From assembly GCA_963728445.1 (NCBI GenBank), contig CAVSJO010000008.1, forward strand, positions 1 through 64,000: a DNA stretch of 64,000 bases, given 5' to 3'. Of the stretch, positions 1 to 8,002 are shown in pieces. Source of the DNA: CAVSJO01 sp963728445. GTDB taxonomy: Bacteria; Gemmatimonadota; Gemmatimonadetes; Longimicrobiales; RSA9. Each line of letters begins with the position of its first letter. Position 1 is the stretch's first letter. The position numbers and the translations under genes were made by a program. The notes under the pieces were generated by a model. It was given only the letters and a program-made list of their open reading frames with translations, did not search any database and was not told where the DNA came from.

Positions 1-1
1 G

Positions 2-2194
2 ACGGTCACGAACGTCGTTCCCGTTGCGCAGATCACGCTCTCTCCCGCTCTGACCACCGTGACCGTCGGGGATTCCGTGCGCCTGCGTGCGCAGCTCCAG
101 GATGGACAGGGTCAGCCGATCACGGGCCGTACCGTCACGTGGTCGTCCGCAGATCCCGGGGTCGCCGAGGTGCAGGGAGGGCTCGTACACGGGGTCGCCC
201 CCGGCCACGCAGAGATCCGGGCTCAGGCGGAGGGCGTCGAGGCCATTGCAACGGTGGCGGTCAACGGCGCCAGTCTGGTTCTGGATCCGTCCTCCGTCAC
301 CTTCTCCGCCGCTGCCGGCGGAGACGACCCCGCCGCCGAGACCGTCAGTGTCTCGGCGGCCGGTGACCAGCCGGCGAGCGGCCTGGCTCTGTCGTTCGAC
401 TACGCCGAAGGCCAGCCCCACGGCTGGCTGAGCGCGTCCGTGAACCGCACGACGACCCCTCTCGTGCTGACGCTGCGGGCCAGCACGGGTTCACTGGACG
501 TCGGTCAGTACGACGCCCTGGTACGCGTGGCCTCGACGCAATCGGCGGACACGGGTCTCATCTCGGCTCACTTCGACGTCCTCATTCCGCCTCCTGCGAC
601 GCCGACCGGCGTCACCGCGACGGCCGTAGCGACCGACAGCGTCGTCGTCGCGTGGCAGGCGGACAGCGCCGACGTCACGCGTCTGCAGCTCGAGCGGAGC
701 GTCGGCTCTGCGAACTGGTCGGTCCTGGCGGACTCGCTTCCTGCGGGCACCGAGCGCTACGTGGACCGGGACGTCCAGCCTGCGACCGAGTACGGCTACC
801 GGCTCCGGGCGTGCAACGAGACCGGCTGCTCGTCCTTCTCGTCGGTGGCGAGTGCTTCGACCGACGCGCTGCCCTCCATCGGGCTGAGCCTGTCGGCTGC
901 GTCCCTGTCGGCTGCGCAGGGCTCGGCCGGCGGCGTGACGAGCGACGTCGCCGTCACGAACGACGGCGGCGGCACGCTGGACGGCCTGGCGGCGAGCGTC
1001 ACCTACCACGGCTCGACGTCGGGCTGGCTGAGCGCCTCCCTGTCGTCGACGACGGCCCCGACGACGCTGCGCCTCACGGCCCACGCGGGCTCGCTCGCCC
1101 CCGGCACCTACGGTGCGACGGTGAACCTGACGTCGCCGGTTGCCGACGACTCGCCCCGGCACATCGACGTGTCGTTCACGGTGACGGCGTCCGCACCGTC
1201 GCCGGCGATCGCGCTCGGCGCCTCGAGCGTCTCGTTCTCGGCCACGGCGGGCGGGGCGGATCCGTCCGCGAAGCAGGTGTCGGTGACGAACGACGGGGGC
1301 GGTACGCTGGACCAGCTCGCCGTGGGCGTGGTCACGTACGAGGGCGGCACGGGTGGCTGGCTGAGCGCCTCGCTGAACGGCTCGACCGCTCCGACGCAGC
1401 TCGTCCTGCAGCCGGCAACGGGGACGCTCGCGGCCGGCACGTACACCGCTCACGTCCCCGTCGTGTCCACGGCCGCTGGCGTCACGAACAGCCCGCAGAA
1501 CGTGGACGTGACGTTCGTCGTCGCCGATTCCACCACGAGCGGAACGGATGCGCCGACCCTCGTCGTGAGCCCGGACTCGGTGCTGTTCGAGCTGACGGTC
1601 GGCGACGCCGCGCCGTCACCCCGCTCCCTCACGATCACGAACGGCGGTACCGGAACGCTCGACGGCCTGACGGTGTCCGCGGACCAGGGTGGCACCGCCT
1701 CGACCTGGCTCTCCGCCTCGCTGGCGGATCCCACCGCCACGACTACCCTTTCGGTCAGCCTGACGGGGCTCGGCTCCCTCGCCGCGGGGACGTACACCGG
1801 CTCGGTCATCGTCGCGTCGACGGCGTCGGGCGTCACGAATTCACCGGTCGTCATCCCCGTCACCCTCGTGCTCTCCAACGTCTTCTCCGGGAGCGAGGCG
1901 CCGCCCCCGCCGTACGACGTGCAGGCGACGGCCACCAGCTCCAAGGAGGTCCGCGTCACCTGGAGCGACAGCACGTCGCTGGCGACCCGCTACCGGATCG
2001 AGCGGGCCGAGGGCAGCGGAAGCTGGTCGGCGCGCAGCGAGTCGATTGCGGCCGACGCACGCAGCTACACCGACTCCGACGTCCATCCGAACCGGGACTA
2101 CCAGTACCGGCTCCAGGCCTGCAACGACATCGGCTGCTCCGACTACTCGGAGACGGCGTCCGTCTCGACAAGAACCGGGGGCGACGGGATGTAG
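2..2194 (+). CDS. Partial Ig-like/FN3 surface protein (5' end off the window)
   Basis: The reading frame is open back to base 2, so the start lies upstream; an internal GTG at 59 is unlikely to be the start because the residues before it (QITLSPALTTVTVGDSV) are the first strand of a BIG2-type Ig domain. About 730 residues are visible. In order: a BIG2 domain (about 1-90), a BACON/Ig-like repeat with the HGWLSASVN core, a fibronectin type III domain ending in YGYRLRACNETGCSS, three more BACON-like repeats each with a (G/S)WLSASL core, and a second FN3 domain ending in YQYRLQACNDIGCSD. No enzyme motif is seen. Such modular proteins are usually secreted or cell-surface adhesion or carbohydrate-binding scaffolds; the specific ligand is unknown. 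It ends 36 bases before a convergent hydrolase gene. Confidence 0.8.
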   Translation, partial: TVTNVVPVAQITLSPALTTVTVGDSVRLRAQLQDGQGQPITGRTVTWSSADPGVAEVQGGLVHGVAPGHAEIRAQAEGVEAIATVAVNGASLVLDPSSVTFSAAAGGDDPAAETVSVSAAGDQPASGLALSFDYAEGQPHGWLSASVNRTTTPLVLTLRASTGSLDVGQYDALVRVASTQSADTGLISAHFDVLIPPPATPTGVTATAVATDSVVVAWQADSADVTRLQLERSVGSANWSVLADSLPAGTERYVDRDVQPATEYGYRLRACNETGCSSFSSVASASTDALPSIGLSLSAASLSAAQGSAGGVTSDVAVTNDGGGTLDGLAASVTYHGSTSGWLSASLSSTTAPTTLRLTAHAGSLAPGTYGATVNLTSPVADDSPRHIDVSFTVTASAPSPAIALGASSVSFSATAGGADPSAKQVSVTNDGGGTLDQLAVGVVTYEGGTGGWLSASLNGSTAPTQLVLQPATGTLAAGTYTAHVPVVSTAAGVTNSPQNVDVTFVVADSTTSGTDAPTLVVSPDSVLFELTVGDAAPSPRSLTITNGGTGTLDGLTVSADQGGTASTWLSASLADPTATTTLSVSLTGLGSLAAGTYTGSVIVASTASGVTNSPVVIPVTLVLSNVFSGSEAPPPPYDVQATATSSKEVRVTWSDSTSLATRYRIERAEGSGSWSARSESIAADARSYTDSDVHPNRDYQYRLQACNDIGCSDYSETASVSTRTGGDGM

Positions 2195-2230
2195 CGAAGC
2201 CGATTCACCTCTGGCCGGCGACAGGCCGGC

Positions 2231-4099
2231 TCAGCCGCCGTCGCCCGACACCTGGACTTCGACGCGGGAGAGACGGCCGGGGGTTCGCCAGACGCGGTGG
2301 ATCTGCGCCCGGTAGTCCCCGGGCTGAGCGTGGAAGATGTTCGGCACCCACGTCTGGGGATTCCGGTCGATGACCGGGAACCAGGTGCTCTGGACCTGCA
2401 CCATGATCCTGTGCCCCTTCCGGAACGTGTAGTCCTGCGTGTGCAGGTCGACGGAGTACTCCACGACGCTGTCCGCCGGGACGGGTGACGGGTTCTCCCG
2501 GCTGGTCCTGTAGCGGCCCCTCAGCACGTCCCCCGCGACCATGAGCTGGTAGCCCGCCAGGTTCCAGTCCTCGGCGTAGTCCTCCGGATAGACGTCGATC
2601 AGCTTGACGATCCAGTCCGCGTCCCGACCGGTCGTGCTGGCGAAGAGCCGACCGACGATCCGGCCCGCGATCGTCACGTCCTTCCCGAGCGGCTCCGTCT
2701 CCCAGCTCAGCACGTCGGACCGGTCGTCCACGAAGCGCTGGTCCTCCACCTCCCAGGTGTACCACTGCGATCCGCCGGGGAAGTACGTCGCCTGGATGGG
2801 ACGGTGACGGTACGGCACCGGGTGCGCCGGATCGGAGACGAACGCGTCGTAACCCGAGTCCGTCGCCGCCGGCGGCTCGAACGACAGACGCTCCCCCGCC
2901 CCGAAGTAGAGCGCCTCCGGGGCGACGTCGCCCTTCGGCGGCCACGCGCTCCATTCCCGCCACCGGTTGCTCCCCACTTCGAACGTCTTCGCCTCCCACG
3001 TCGGCGCTGCGCCCCGGTCCTTGAGGAAATGGGCGAAGAAGGGGGCCTGGATGCGGGACCGGAATTCCTCGCCCGTGGGCGAGCCGAAGGGGATCGCCCC
3101 CAGGGACGAGCCCTCTCGATTCCAGCCGCCGTGGTTCCACGGACCGACGACCAGGAAGTTGAGCCCCTTCGCGTCCCGCGCCTCGAGCGTGTCGTAGATC
3201 GCGACGGGCCCGTAGAAGTCCTCCTGGTCCCACCACCCCGCCACGTTCAGCGTCGGCACCGTCGGCGTCTTCAGATACCTCACGATGGTCTGCCGCTGCC
3301 AGAACGCGTCGTAGTCCGGGTGCGCCACGTAATCGTTCCACGTCGGGATCCTGCCGTGCAGGAAGCGCTCGTTCACGGTCGAGAGCGGTCCCAGCGACAG
3401 GTACCAGTCGTACGTGTCGTGCCGGTCGAACGAGAAGTTCGTGGACACGTTCGACGTCTCCATCATCGCCGCGTACTCGAACCCGTAGCTCAGCCGGAAC
3501 GCGCCGTTGTGGTGGAAGTCGTCTCCGATCCACATATCCGCGGGGGAGGCTTGGGGCGAGGCGGCTCGCAGGGCGGGGTGCGGGTCGATGAGAGCCATCG
3601 CCGTGGTCCAGCCGTCGTACGAAACACCCAGCATGCCAACGCGCCCGTTGTTCCCGGCCACGTTCTTCACGAGCCAGTCGATGGTGTCGTACGCGTCCGT
3701 GCTCTCGTCCGCTGCCGATGCGTCCCAGGTGTGGGCCGGCGGCCGCTGCATCACGAACGTGCCCTCGGAGCCGTAGCGCCCGCGGATGTCCTGGAACGCG
3801 AAGATGTAGCCGTCGGCGACGAGGTCGCTGTAAGGTCCGTCGAACGCCCGCGCCGCGTTCATCACGCCGTACGGGGTGCGCCGGAACAGGATCGGCAGCG
3901 GCCCGGCTGCGTCCCTGGGCGTGTAGACAAGCGTGTGGAGGCGCACCCCGTCCCGCATGGGGATCATGACCTCCCGCACGTCGAAGCGGGGGTCGGCCCG
4001 GGGCGTCTGCTGGCCGGCGGCACTGGCGGCGGCGCCCGCCAGAGCCGCCACCGCGAGGACGACGGCGATGGGGGGCGTCTTCGTAGCGGCTCGGTGCAT
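2231..4099 (-). CDS. CocE/NonD-family secreted hydrolase (X-Pro dipeptidyl-peptidase S15 type)
   Basis: 622 residues, a usual length for this family. An N-terminal signal peptide (about 1-30, IAVVLAVAALAGAAASAAG) predicts export. The alpha/beta-hydrolase domain follows with the family hallmarks VMIPMRDGVRLHT, RTPYG, FQDIRGRYGSEG and the nucleophile elbow GVSYDG (Ser160). The C-terminal half has the jelly-roll X-Pro_dipeptidyl-peptidase C domain (DVTIAGRIVGRLFASTTGRD; HRIMVQVQSTWFP). Family members hydrolyse acyl, ester or amide bonds (cocaine esterase, glutaryl acylase, X-Pro peptidase); the substrate here cannot be read from sequence. A sigma70-like promoter lies upstream (see the site at 4139). 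Several other secreted hydrolases occur in the window, so peptide or amide scavenging is a reasonable context. Confidence 0.88.
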   Translation of the reverse strand: MHRAATKTPPIAVVLAVAALAGAAASAAGQQTPRADPRFDVREVMIPMRDGVRLHTLVYTPRDAAGPLPILFRRTPYGVMNAARAFDGPYSDLVADGYIFAFQDIRGRYGSEGTFVMQRPPAHTWDASAADESTDAYDTIDWLVKNVAGNNGRVGMLGVSYDGWTTAMALIDPHPALRAASPQASPADMWIGDDFHHNGAFRLSYGFEYAAMMETSNVSTNFSFDRHDTYDWYLSLGPLSTVNERFLHGRIPTWNDYVAHPDYDAFWQRQTIVRYLKTPTVPTLNVAGWWDQEDFYGPVAIYDTLEARDAKGLNFLVVGPWNHGGWNREGSSLGAIPFGSPTGEEFRSRIQAPFFAHFLKDRGAAPTWEAKTFEVGSNRWREWSAWPPKGDVAPEALYFGAGERLSFEPPAATDSGYDAFVSDPAHPVPYRHRPIQATYFPGGSQWYTWEVEDQRFVDDRSDVLSWETEPLGKDVTIAGRIVGRLFASTTGRDADWIVKLIDVYPEDYAEDWNLAGYQLMVAGDVLRGRYRTSRENPSPVPADSVVEYSVDLHTQDYTFRKGHRIMVQVQSTWFPVIDRNPQTWVPNIFHAQPGDYRAQIHRVWRTPGRLSRVEVQVSGDGG

Positions 4100-4138
4100 G
4101 GCTGCGCTCCGGATCGGGGGTGATGCCTGGGATGGCCC

Positions 4139-4167
4139 ACGCTAATCCCGGCCGCGCCGGAGTTCAA
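4139..4167 (-). promoter_or_regulatory. Candidate sigma70-like promoter of the CocE-type hydrolase
   Basis: On the minus strand TTGAAC (-35) is followed after 17 bases by TAGCGT (-10), about 33 bases before the ATG at 4099. Only 3-4 of 6 positions match consensus in each box, so this is a proposal from spacing and position. Confidence 0.35.
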
Positions 4168-4295
4168 TGACGACACGCGCCCACGGTCGACCTCGCGGCA
4201 GGCCGCGATCCGAAGGCGAGCCACTGGCGAAGCCCGGTCGGAGTCCTCATCATCGAGACGGTGCGACCGTCCTTTCCCCCGACGGAGCTGAGCTC

Positions 4296-5276
4296 GTGCG
4301 CACGCTTTCCCTCATCGCCTTCGCGCTGGTTCTGACCGCCTGCGGCGGGCCCGCGCCCTCGGGCTCCGCCGCCGCGGCCGGAGGCGCGACGGGCGAGACG
4401 CGCGCCCCGCGGACGGACAACGACGCCGGCTCCGGTCCGGCAGCGTCGCCCCCGCTCGTGCCCGCAACCGCCACGCTGGACCGGGCCGACGAACGACCCC
4501 GGGACCCGACCCGGGAGCCGCCCTCGGCCGACACCGCCATCGCGAACCGCATCCGCCTCGGCTACCGCATCTTCACCGAGACGCCGCAGGCGGCCGCGCG
4601 CTTCACGGGCAACGGACTGTCGTGCTCGAACTGCCACCTGAACGCGGGGCAGCGGGAGAAGGGTCTGCCCCTCGTGGGCAGCGCCGCCGTCTTTCCCGAG
4701 TGGCGCCGCCGGGAACTGCGGCTGTTCAGCCTGGAGGACCGGATCCGGGGCTGCTTCCTGCGCAGCGAGAACGGCACACCGCCGCCCTACGACAGCGAGG
4801 AGCTGCTGGCCGTCGCGGCCTACGTGGCGTGGCTCTCGGAGGGGCAGCCGATGGGGCAGAGCCCGCCGTGGCGGGGAAGGAACACGATCGACAGGGCCGC
4901 GCTGCTCCCCATCGACTCACTCGACGCAGGCGAAGGCGAGCGCCTCTACTCCCTGAAATGCGCCGTCTGTCACGGGCCGGACGGCCAGGGGATCCAGCTC
5001 GAGAACGCGAAGCCCGGCCCGCTGTGGGGACCCGGCTCCTGGAACGACGGGGCAGGCATGGCTCGGATCTACACGCTGGCGGGCTTCATCCGCTGGGCGA
5101 TGCCGCTCACCGCGCCGGGCACGCTGACGGATCGGGAGGCGCAGCAGATCGCGGCCTACGTCGACTCGCGTCCGCGTCCGGTCTACCCGGACAAGGAGCA
5201 CGACTACGCGCCGGGCCGCGTCCCCGTCGACGCGGTCTACTATCCGATCTATCCCGGCAACCCGCTGCGGCGTTAG
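4296..5276 (+). CDS. tsdA: TsdA-like diheme cytochrome c, thiosulfate dehydrogenase
   Basis: Starts at GTG 4296, which gives a lipoprotein signal (VRTLSLIAFALVLTACGG), 326 residues. Upstream in-frame ATGs would bury that signal. Two c-type heme sites are visible: CSNCH (Cys110-His114) and CAVCH (Cys222-His226). The heme-1 region reads GLSCSNCHLNAGQREKG, then LEDRIRGCFLRSENG with Cys153. This Cys lies 43 residues after the first heme Cys, the spacing of the axial Cys ligand of thiosulfate dehydrogenase TsdA. After heme 2, WNDGAGMARIYT and IRWAMP supply Met candidates for the sixth ligand. TsdA oxidises thiosulfate to tetrathionate in the periplasm. The gene converges on a persulfide dioxygenase/rhodanese gene with overlapping stop codons, supporting a sulfur role. 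Some diheme SoxA-like cytochromes are similar, but the Cys153 context favours TsdA. Confidence 0.8.
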   Translation: MRTLSLIAFALVLTACGGPAPSGSAAAAGGATGETRAPRTDNDAGSGPAASPPLVPATATLDRADERPRDPTREPPSADTAIANRIRLGYRIFTETPQAAARFTGNGLSCSNCHLNAGQREKGLPLVGSAAVFPEWRRRELRLFSLEDRIRGCFLRSENGTPPPYDSEELLAVAAYVAWLSEGQPMGQSPPWRGRNTIDRAALLPIDSLDAGEGERLYSLKCAVCHGPDGQGIQLENAKPGPLWGPGSWNDGAGMARIYTLAGFIRWAMPLTAPGTLTDREAQQIAAYVDSRPRPVYPDKEHDYAPGRVPVDAVYYPIYPGNPLRR

Positions 5277-6745
5277 CGCCGGGGCGTCGACTCCGGGACC
5301 GACTTCGCCCTCCCCACCGCCCCTGCCTCGACGGGATGGCCCGAAGCGCGCCATTCGTCGAATCCGCCGGAGAGGTTGACCACGTTCTCGAAGCCCCGCG
5401 CCCGGAGCAGGCTCGCGGCGATGGCGGACCGGCTTCCGCTCTGGCAGCTCAGCACCAGCGGGCGGTCCCGGGGCAGCCGGTCGAGGCCTTCGGTCAGGTG
5501 GCCCAGGGGGATGTTCGGCGCGCCGGGGATGCGTCCCTCCTCCCACTCTCCCAGCCCGCGCACGTCGAGGAGGGCGACGTCGCCCCCGTCGAGCTTCGTC
5601 GCGAGCTCCTGCACGCTCGCGTGCGTTATCGTCTCGAGCGGCCGGCCCGAAGCGGACCACTCCTGGATCACGCCGCTGCCGAAGTGGCCGGCGACCCTGT
5701 CCAGGCCGATCATGGCGAGATCCCGAACCGCCTCGTCGACGCAGTCGCGGCACGACTCCTCAACGATCAGGTGGAAGTCCGCGTCGTACGGCAGCAGCCA
5801 GCCGGCCCACGTCGTGAAGGACCGGTTCAGCGGGATGTTGATGGTGCCGGGCACGTGCCCCACCGCGAACTCGCCCGCCGCCCGCGTGTCGACCACGATC
5901 GCGCCGTCCTCGAGGAGCCCCGGCAGCCGGCGCTCCTGGAGCCGCTCCGGCCGTCGGAAGCCGCCCAGGATCGGGGGTCCGTCGCGGTTGATGCGCTTCA
6001 TCTCGCGGAAGTAGCGCGGCGGCTCCGGCTGTCCTTCGAGGACCCAGGAGACGAACTCCGCCTCGTCCGTGATCCGCAGGCCCGGATTCGCGATCCTCTC
6101 GTAGCCGAGCGTCGATGACGGAATCGCCCCGAGCGCCTTGCCGCACGCCGAGCCCGCGCCGTGCCCCGGCCAGATCTGCAGGTGGTCGGGAAGCTGCCGC
6201 ATCCGCTCGAGGGAGCGGAAGAGCTGCCGGGCGCCCGCCTCCATCGTTCCCACGACCCCGGCGGCCTTCTCCAGGAGGTCCGGACGGCCGACGTCGCCGA
6301 CGAAGATGAAGTCGCCCGTGAACACCCCCATGGGCCGGTCTGTCGCCCGCGTGTCGGTGATCATGAAGGCGACGTGCTCCGGCGTATGCCCCGGCGTGTG
6401 CAGCACGTCCACCCGGACGTTGCCAACCCGGAAGACGTCCCCGTCGCGAAGCGGCGTCGCTCCGTCGGAATCCGCAAAACCGTAGCGCCACCCTTCGCCG
6501 CCCTCGTCGGACAGCAGCAGAAGGGCTCCCGCCAGGTGGGCCAGCTCACGGCTGCCCGACACGAAGTCCGCGTGGATGTGCGTTTCCGTCACGTGCGTGA
6601 CCTGGACGCCCTCCTCCTCCGCGGCGCGGATGTACTGCTCCACGTCCCGGTTGGGATCGATGACGAGGGCCTCCCCCGTCTCCTGGCACCCCACCAGCCA
6701 GCTCGCCTGGGCGAGCTTCTCGTCGTAGAACCGCTCGAGGATCAT
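5273..6745 (-). CDS. MBL-fold persulfide-dioxygenase-like protein with two rhodanese domains
   Basis: 490 residues, no signal peptide, so cytoplasmic. N-terminal metallo-beta-lactamase domain with THIHADF (His56, His58, Asp60), HTPGHTPEH and TGDFIFVGDVGRPD, the arrangement of ETHE1/GloB-like persulfide dioxygenases. Two rhodanese domains follow (about 270-370 and 380-475). The second has an active-site loop with Cys434 (CQSGSRS). The first has no cysteine at the equivalent place (the nearest, ESCRDCVDE, is displaced) and may be inactive. Family members oxidise glutathione or low-molecular-weight persulfides to sulfite and move sulfane sulfur. The stop codons of this gene and the convergent tsdA-like gene overlap. 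Together they suggest thiosulfate/sulfane sulfur handling; the exact substrate is inferred. Confidence 0.87.
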   Translation of the reverse strand: MILERFYDEKLAQASWLVGCQETGEALVIDPNRDVEQYIRAAEEEGVQVTHVTETHIHADFVSGSRELAHLAGALLLLSDEGGEGWRYGFADSDGATPLRDGDVFRVGNVRVDVLHTPGHTPEHVAFMITDTRATDRPMGVFTGDFIFVGDVGRPDLLEKAAGVVGTMEAGARQLFRSLERMRQLPDHLQIWPGHGAGSACGKALGAIPSSTLGYERIANPGLRITDEAEFVSWVLEGQPEPPRYFREMKRINRDGPPILGGFRRPERLQERRLPGLLEDGAIVVDTRAAGEFAVGHVPGTINIPLNRSFTTWAGWLLPYDADFHLIVEESCRDCVDEAVRDLAMIGLDRVAGHFGSGVIQEWSASGRPLETITHASVQELATKLDGGDVALLDVRGLGEWEEGRIPGAPNIPLGHLTEGLDRLPRDRPLVLSCQSGSRSAIAASLLRARGFENVVNLSGGFDEWRASGHPVEAGAVGRAKSVPESTPRR

Positions 6746-6892
6746 CGCAGTCTCTCTCCGGTGGTCGTCGTCCCGCTGCTACCGTACACCGGTTCGTCTC
6801 CGGATGGTACCCCGAAGTCCTCGCTTGTCTCGCCGCGCCCGGTTCCCGACCTTGCCCCATCGAACCCGACGACGACGCCCGGAGATGGGACC

Positions 6893-7984
6893 ATGGAGAT
6901 CCTCGACACCCGCTTTCTCGGAAATCCGCTGGAGACCTGGGGCCTCGCGCTGCTCATGGCAGCCGGCGCCTACCTCGTGCTGGAGGGCTGCCGGCGGCTG
7001 CTCGGCCGCAACCTCGGGAAGTTCGCCCGCTGGACCACCGGCGAATTCGACGACCTCCTCGTCGATCTGATCCAGCGCACCTCCTTCTTCTTCCTGGCGG
7101 GCCTCGCCGTCTACATCGCCGCCGGGCTCGTCGTGCTGCCGGACCGGGCACGCGGCACCGTCGGCTGGGCCGTCATGATGGCCGTCGTCTGGCAGTGCGG
7201 GCTGTGGGGCAGCCAGGTCATCGAGTACTTCATCGGCGCGCACCTGCGCACACTGGGGGAGGACCCGTCGGCGGAGACGACGCTGAAGGCCATGGGCTTC
7301 ATCGGCCGGCTGCTGCTCTGGACCGTGCTGCTGCTCCTCGGTCTCAGCAACATGGGCGTCAACATCGGCGCGCTGCTGGCCGGCATGGGCGTGGGCGGCA
7401 TCGCCGTCGCCCTGGCCGTGCAGAAGATCCTGGGCGACCTGTTCGCGTCCCTCTCCATCGTCCTCGACAAGCCGTTCGTGCTCGGCGACTTCATCATCGT
7501 CGACGACTACATGGGCTCGGTCGAGCACATCGGCCTCAAGACGACGCGCCTGCGCAGCCTTTCCGGGGAGCAGCTCGTGTTCGGAAACAACGACCTGCTT
7601 TCCAGCCGAATTCGCAACTACAAGCGCATGAACGAGCGACGCATCCTGTTCGCGTTCGGGGTGACGTACCAGACGCCGCGGGAAAAGCTCGAGCGGATCC
7701 CGACGATCGTCCGGGAGATCCTGGCGGGCATCGAGAACACCCGCCTGGACCGGGCGCACTTCAAGGGATTCGGCGGCTCGTCCCTGGACTTCGAGGTCGT
7801 CTACTACATGCTCGTCCCGGACTACAACGCGTACATGGACGTGCAGCAGAAGGTGAACCTCGAGCTCTACAGCCGGTTCGGGGAGGAGGACATCGAGTTC
7901 GCCTACCCGACGCGGACGCTCTTTCTGGAGGGCGGCTGGGCGGCGCCCGAGACGGCGCCGGAGGTCGAGGCGGGAGCGGCCTGA
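6893..7984 (+). CDS. MscS-family mechanosensitive ion channel
   Basis: Starts at ATG 6893 with a GGAG at 6881; the longer upstream frame is antisense to the neighbouring gene and is rejected. 363 residues. Three to four membrane segments (about 10-30, 65-85, 90-115, 140-165) lead into the pore helix region NMGVNIGALLAGMGVGGIA, rich in Gly/Ala as in TM3 of MscS, followed by VQKILGDLFASLSIVLDKPF and the beta domain (GDFIIVDDYMGSVEHIGLKTTRLRS). The family opens under membrane tension to release solutes on osmotic down-shock; some relatives are ion-selective. It sits in the inner membrane. It converges on a BNR protein gene, with a 16-base palindrome filling the 18-base gap. Confidence 0.9.
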   Translation: MEILDTRFLGNPLETWGLALLMAAGAYLVLEGCRRLLGRNLGKFARWTTGEFDDLLVDLIQRTSFFFLAGLAVYIAAGLVVLPDRARGTVGWAVMMAVVWQCGLWGSQVIEYFIGAHLRTLGEDPSAETTLKAMGFIGRLLLWTVLLLLGLSNMGVNIGALLAGMGVGGIAVALAVQKILGDLFASLSIVLDKPFVLGDFIIVDDYMGSVEHIGLKTTRLRSLSGEQLVFGNNDLLSSRIRNYKRMNERRILFAFGVTYQTPREKLERIPTIVREILAGIENTRLDRAHFKGFGGSSLDFEVVYYMLVPDYNAYMDVQQKVNLELYSRFGEEDIEFAYPTRTLFLEGGWAAPETAPEVEAGAA

Positions 7985-8000
7985 GGGGCGACGTCGCCCC
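7985..8000. terminator. Palindrome between convergent mscS-type and BNR genes, possible bidirectional terminator
   Basis: A perfect 16-base palindrome (GGGGCGAC/GTCGCCCC) fills the 18-base gap between two convergent stop codons, flanked by a further imperfect CTGAG/CTCAG pairing. As RNA it could fold on either strand. There is no T-tract, so terminator function is a guess. It is also one copy of the over-represented GCGACGTCGC motif. Confidence 0.4.
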
Positions 8001-8002
8001 GC

